Shown: one piece after another, positions 23,624 to 26,713 of the stretch
Position numbering within the stretch: the first letter of the stretch is position 1
Layout: every line of letters begins with the position of its first letter
DNA from: JBEKYD01 sp049509915
GTDB lineage: Bacteria > Acidobacteriota > Terriglobia > Bryobacterales > Bryobacteraceae
DNA length: 26,713 nt
Assembly (NCBI GenBank): GCA_049509915.1
Contig: JBEKZL010000067.1
Span: 1-26,713 of the forward strand
Direction: 5' to 3'
The notes under the pieces: model-generated
What the model saw: the letters and a program-made list of their open reading frames with translations, nothing else
What the model was told of the DNA's origin: nothing
Database searches by the model: none
Program-made: the position numbers and the translations under genes

Positions 23624-25051
23624 CTATTTTCCGGGCGCTTTGAAGTTCTTCCCGGCGTCGTCCAGCACCAGCACCCAATCGCTGCCAAATCCCTGGGAAG
23701 GCGGCTCGAAATCCTGGCTGCCGCGATTGTCCAAGGGGCCGATCTCCATTGAGGTTCCGGTGCGCGGATTGTACCACCAGCCTTTGACCCGATCGCCGGA
23801 GATCTTCCCCATGGTGACGGTGAACGGGCGTCCCTGCGCGCTGTAAACGAACAGGTATCCGTCGCCGCGCGTGGCGGCAACATGGTCGGCGCCTTCCAGC
23901 GCGTTCACCACAATCGATTGATCCGGCACCCGGCTGAGGAAGGGCCGCGATTCGATCAGCGCCCGCACCCACTGCATATCGGCCGCGCCCGGACGGTGGA
24001 TCGCCTCGTTCCAGTAGAGCAGCGGTCCGTTGACCGGCTCGCGTTGGGGTGCGTACATCTGCCAGACGGAGTGGTCGCCGTAGGTATGCCCGAAAGCACC
24101 CGAGAAGACGTCCCAGTAAGCGCGCTGCCGCACGTGCGCGTCGAAGGAGTAGCCGTTGTCTTTCGCCCGGAAGGCGAGTGGGTGATCTTCATAGAGCGGT
24201 TCGGCATCCATCACAGGTTTCACCGGCGTTTTGTTGTAGTCGTTGGCGATGCGTTCCCAACTCCGCACCTCTGCCGCCAGGCCGTGGCCGGTCTGCTGCA
24301 TGTTCACGCTCAGCCACTCATCCTCGTGGAACCAGCGCGAGGAGGTCGCGCCCCCCGGGGGGTGGAAGCCCATCACCAGACCCTTGTAGTCCTCTTTTCC
24401 GTTGACGCCGATGGCGATGCCGCGGGCCATGGCGCGCCAGATGCCGGCGGTCTGGTCAGCGGACCGGTCGCCACCCAGAATCCAGATGACGCCCTTTTTG
24501 CCGAAGCGCTTGCCGACAAACTCACCGTATGCCTGCGCGTTGGCGGCATTGAGCACTTTGTTCTTGCCGGGCCGGCCGTCGTCCAGCCACGCGCCCCAAG
24601 ACGGCAGCATGCCGATGTACAAGCCCTGGCGGTTGGCCTCGTCCACGATGTATTCCACGTGATCCCAGTAATCGTACTGCTTGGGATTCTTGGGATCGGC
24701 GCCGGGGGTAACCGCCGGTTTCGTGGGGTCGAGGTCCACCAGCGGCAGGGAGCCGTACGGGTTGGGGTCGGTCAGCCCGTCCAGTTCCGCCAGAGCGACG
24801 GCTTGGATCACGGTGAACTTCTGCTGCGACCGCAGCTTCAGATACGCCGCGGCCTCCTCGCGAGTCAGGCGATGGAACAATTCCCACGCGGTGTCCCCGA
24901 GGTAGAAGAACGGCTTGCCGTCTTCTTGAACCAGGAAGCGTTTGTTGTCGCTGACCTTGAGGCGGGGAAGCGTGCGGCGCCCCTGCGCCAGAGCGGAGAT
25001 GGTGCCCGCCAGCAGAAAGACCGCGGTTAGAATGAAAGTCGCGAGTTTCAT
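23624..25051 (-). CDS. Secreted DUF4038 glycoside hydrolase (GH140 apiosidase-like)
   Basis: The 475-residue product has a signal peptide (hydrophobic residues 4-20, likely cut after ALAQ). A DUF4038 barrel follows: 'FLVQEDGKPFFYLGDTAWEL', 'LTREEAAAYLKLRSQQKF', 'WILGGDR' and 'PVMDAEPLYEDHP', the last carrying a likely catalytic carboxylate. The C-terminal 90 or so residues look like the collagen-binding-type beta domain often found behind DUF4038. Characterised relatives in GH140 remove apiose from rhamnogalacturonan II; this substrate is not proven here. The frame is open to 25204, but AAGGAG 5 nt before the ATG at 25051 and the signal peptide fix the start. It diverges from the GH27-like gene. 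Confidence 0.87.
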   Translation of the reverse strand: MKLATFILTAVFLLAGTISALAQGRRTLPRLKVSDNKRFLVQEDGKPFFYLGDTAWELFHRLTREEAAAYLKLRSQQKFTVIQAVALAELDGLTDPNPYGSLPLVDLDPTKPAVTPGADPKNPKQYDYWDHVEYIVDEANRQGLYIGMLPSWGAWLDDGRPGKNKVLNAANAQAYGEFVGKRFGKKGVIWILGGDRSADQTAGIWRAMARGIAIGVNGKEDYKGLVMGFHPPGGATSSRWFHEDEWLSVNMQQTGHGLAAEVRSWERIANDYNKTPVKPVMDAEPLYEDHPLAFRAKDNGYSFDAHVRQRAYWDVFSGAFGHTYGDHSVWQMYAPQREPVNGPLLYWNEAIHRPGAADMQWVRALIESRPFLSRVPDQSIVVNALEGADHVAATRGDGYLFVYSAQGRPFTVTMGKISGDRVKGWWYNPRTGTSMEIGPLDNRGSQDFEPPSQGFGSDWVLVLDDAGKNFKAPGK

Positions 25052-25565
25052 GAAGTCTCCTTGTAGCCGGGGTACCCGGGGCCCGGTCGCGCCGAAGGAC
25101 GCCGCATCGGGCCGGCGACGCCGGCCAAACGAACGTGCGCCGCCGCGTATCGCATGACAAGAGCCGATGGCGCGGTCATGGCTGCCACCAGGATACACGT
25201 CCAAAGACGAACGATTCTATGAGAATCCGACCGAAGATTCTTAGAAAACTCCCGTTTCCATCGCGCCACCCGCGCCGCCGGCGGCTGGTGGGCTCGCATG
25301 AGGTGTACCAGACACGAAATGAGAGTCTTTTCAGAAAACTCGGTCGGATTGTCCTAGAAGTCATGAGCAAAAAGGTACATGATTTGACTGAAAGTGGAGT
25401 TGTGGCGGAGCCCCCAGTATCTTGTCATGATCGGGAAGCAGCCAGTCCGGAAGGCAAGCAGTATCAGCTCAACGAGAAGGTGGCCACATTGATGGTGCGG
25501 CATTGGCGGCGCTGCTGAAACGAGTTCATCACTTCGGTGCGCGCGGCGCACAGCTACCGGCTCAC
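25052..25565. other. Divergent intergenic region between two glycoside hydrolases
   Basis: This 514-bp spacer carries no recognisable protein. A plus-strand frame at 25135-25518 is open but very Arg/His-rich with no family resemblance. The middle holds the inverted-repeat element at 25215-25359. Promoters for both hydrolases should lie here, but no convincing -35/-10 pair was found. Confidence 0.55.
25215..25359. repeat. 145-bp element with 37-bp imperfect inverted repeats
   Basis: The left arm (25215-25251) and the reverse complement of the right arm (25323-25359) match at 29 of 37 positions by eye. The outer 20 bases match at 18, with AATCCGACCGA identical in both. The spacer is 71 bp. No transposase and no clear flanking target duplication are seen. 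It could be a MITE-like element or a pair of binding sites for a regulator of the flanking hydrolases. Confidence 0.6.
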
Positions 25566-26713
25566 ATGTGGTATCTTGCGCTCGTGCGCTTCACATTTCT
25601 ACTTGCGGCCTCCGCCACCGCGTGCTTCGGTGCCGCGCCCATGGGATGGAACTCCTGGAACAGTTTCGCCAACATCGTCAATTCTCAAATCGTTCAGCAG
25701 CAGGCCCAAGCGTTGGCCAGGAATGGCATGCGAGAAGCCGGTTACGAGTATGTCGTCATCGACGAAGGCTGGTGGCTGGGCGAGCGTGACGCCGCTGGCA
25801 ACATCGTCGTGAACCCCAAGCAGTGGCCCGCCATCAGGCCCGGTCAGAAAGACGGCGACATGGCCAATATCGCCGATTACATTCACAGCTTGGGGTTAAA
25901 GGCCGGGCTCTACACCGACGCGGGTCGCGACGGTTGCAGCATGTACCCCGACTCTGGCCCGAAGTACATCAATACCGGCAGCGAGGGGCATTACGAACAG
26001 GACTTTGTGCAGTTCTCGAAGTGGGGCTTCGACTACGTCAAGGTGGACTGGTGCGGCGGGGCGGAGAAGAAGCGGTCGGGCGCGGTCCAGTATGCGCAGG
26101 TTGCCCAGGCCATCCAACATGCGGAAAAGACCACGGGGCGTAGATTGTTCCTCTCCATTTGTGAGTGGGGCAGTCAGAATCCCTGGTTCTGGGCTCCGGG
26201 AGTGGGCGGCATCGAAAGCACCATCTGGCGCACGGGGGGCGACATCATCCCGCCCGTTGTTGAAAGCCTGGAGGACCCCGAACACGCAAGGCGCGTCATC
26301 ACCCTCAAGAATGTCCTCGACTCGTTCGAGACCGGGATACATCCGGAAGCACAACACACGGGTTACTATAACGACCTGGACATGATGGTAATGGGTATGC
26401 GCGGTATGACCGATTCCATGGACCGCATCCACATGGGGTTATGGGTGATGGCGAGCGCACCGCTCATGGTGGGTTCCGACCTGACGAGGCTTTCGTCGGC
26501 TACCTTGTCTCTGCTGAAAAACAGGGAAGCGCTCGCAATTCACAACGACCCATACGGTTTACAACCCATCAAAGTCGCCGAACCCACTCCTGGCCTCCAG
26601 GTTTGGGCAAAGCCTATGGCAGTTGCCGGAAGACGCGCGGTCGCCATACTGAACCGTACAGACAGTTCCGCGCAAGTGAAGATCGATTGGGGCAAGCTTG
26701 GACTAGTTGGCAC
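25566..26713 (+). CDS. Secreted GH27 family alpha-galactosidase-like enzyme (3' partial)
   Basis: The frame is open from the ATG at 25566 to the window end (382 full codons). A short signal peptide ends near residue 23, and the mature part begins with the family hallmark PMGWNSWNSF. The nucleophile is D161 (KVDWCGG) and the acid/base is D272 (YYNDLDMMVMG). 'GLYTDAG' and 'MASAPLMVGSDL' are also typical. Such enzymes release alpha-galactose (some members act on N-acetylgalactosamine or beta-L-arabinopyranose). The barrel is complete and the C-terminal beta domain has begun. A GTG at 25584 is an alternative start; neither has a clear Shine-Dalgarno. Divergent from the GH140-like gene. Confidence 0.92.
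   Translation, partial: MWYLALVRFTFLLAASATACFGAAPMGWNSWNSFANIVNSQIVQQQAQALARNGMREAGYEYVVIDEGWWLGERDAAGNIVVNPKQWPAIRPGQKDGDMANIADYIHSLGLKAGLYTDAGRDGCSMYPDSGPKYINTGSEGHYEQDFVQFSKWGFDYVKVDWCGGAEKKRSGAVQYAQVAQAIQHAEKTTGRRLFLSICEWGSQNPWFWAPGVGGIESTIWRTGGDIIPPVVESLEDPEHARRVITLKNVLDSFETGIHPEAQHTGYYNDLDMMVMGMRGMTDSMDRIHMGLWVMASAPLMVGSDLTRLSSATLSLLKNREALAIHNDPYGLQPIKVAEPTPGLQVWAKPMAVAGRRAVAILNRTDSSAQVKIDWGKLGLVG

Noticed and set aside
25135..25518. Open frame of 127 codons as a gene
   Set aside because: It is Arg/His-rich, reads through the inverted-repeat arms, has no Shine-Dalgarno and no recognisable domain.

Overview
The window is GC-rich, densely packed bacterial DNA. Tat-exported aldo/keto reductases with iron-sulfur tails, DUF362 proteins and many sugar-catabolism and glycoside hydrolase genes point to an Acidobacteriota-like soil heterotroph, possibly a Solibacter/Bryobacterales relative. 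That placement is inference; no rRNA or tRNA gene was found.

Layout. (1) 1-3339: the end of a LuxR/NarL-type regulator, then a full-length uvrA with a likely terminator. (2) 3340-9265: two three-gene sets transcribed away from a shared 170-bp spacer. Each set has a short TadE-like pseudopilin, a second TadE-like pseudopilin and a TadG-like protein with a von Willebrand A domain, so the locus is a mirror image of itself. (3) 9266-12160: a divergent pair of Tat-signal proteins, an aldo/keto reductase with two 4Fe-4S motifs and a DUF362 protein. (4) 12455-15902: a four-gene sugar operon (zinc-type dehydrogenase, short-chain dehydrogenase, TIM-barrel isomerase/epimerase, hexulose-phosphate synthase-like lyase), followed by an amidase. 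(5) 17347-23498: a mostly minus-strand sugar uptake and catabolism cluster full of scars. It holds a truncated sugar-binding lipoprotein, an in-frame chimera of a dehydrogenase N-terminus and a fucose-isomerase-type C-terminus, a SIS-domain isomerase, the back half of an FGGY kinase butted against the tail of an AraC regulator, a small frameshifted fragment, a frameshifted TolB-like propeller gene, an intact FucP-like transporter and the tail of an NAD-dependent epimerase. (6) 23602-26713: divergent GH140-like and GH27-like glycoside hydrolases around a 514-bp spacer that carries a 145-bp element with 37-bp imperfect inverted repeats.

How the parts may work together (inference): regions 4-6 look like uptake and breakdown of plant-type sugars. 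Secreted hydrolases release sugars, the FucP-like carrier imports them, and isomerases, dehydrogenases and a kinase process them. Region 5 appears to have lost several internal segments, either in evolution or in assembly. Region 2 encodes surface or pseudopilus components whose secretion motor must lie elsewhere, because no tadA/B/C or prepilin peptidase gene is present here.
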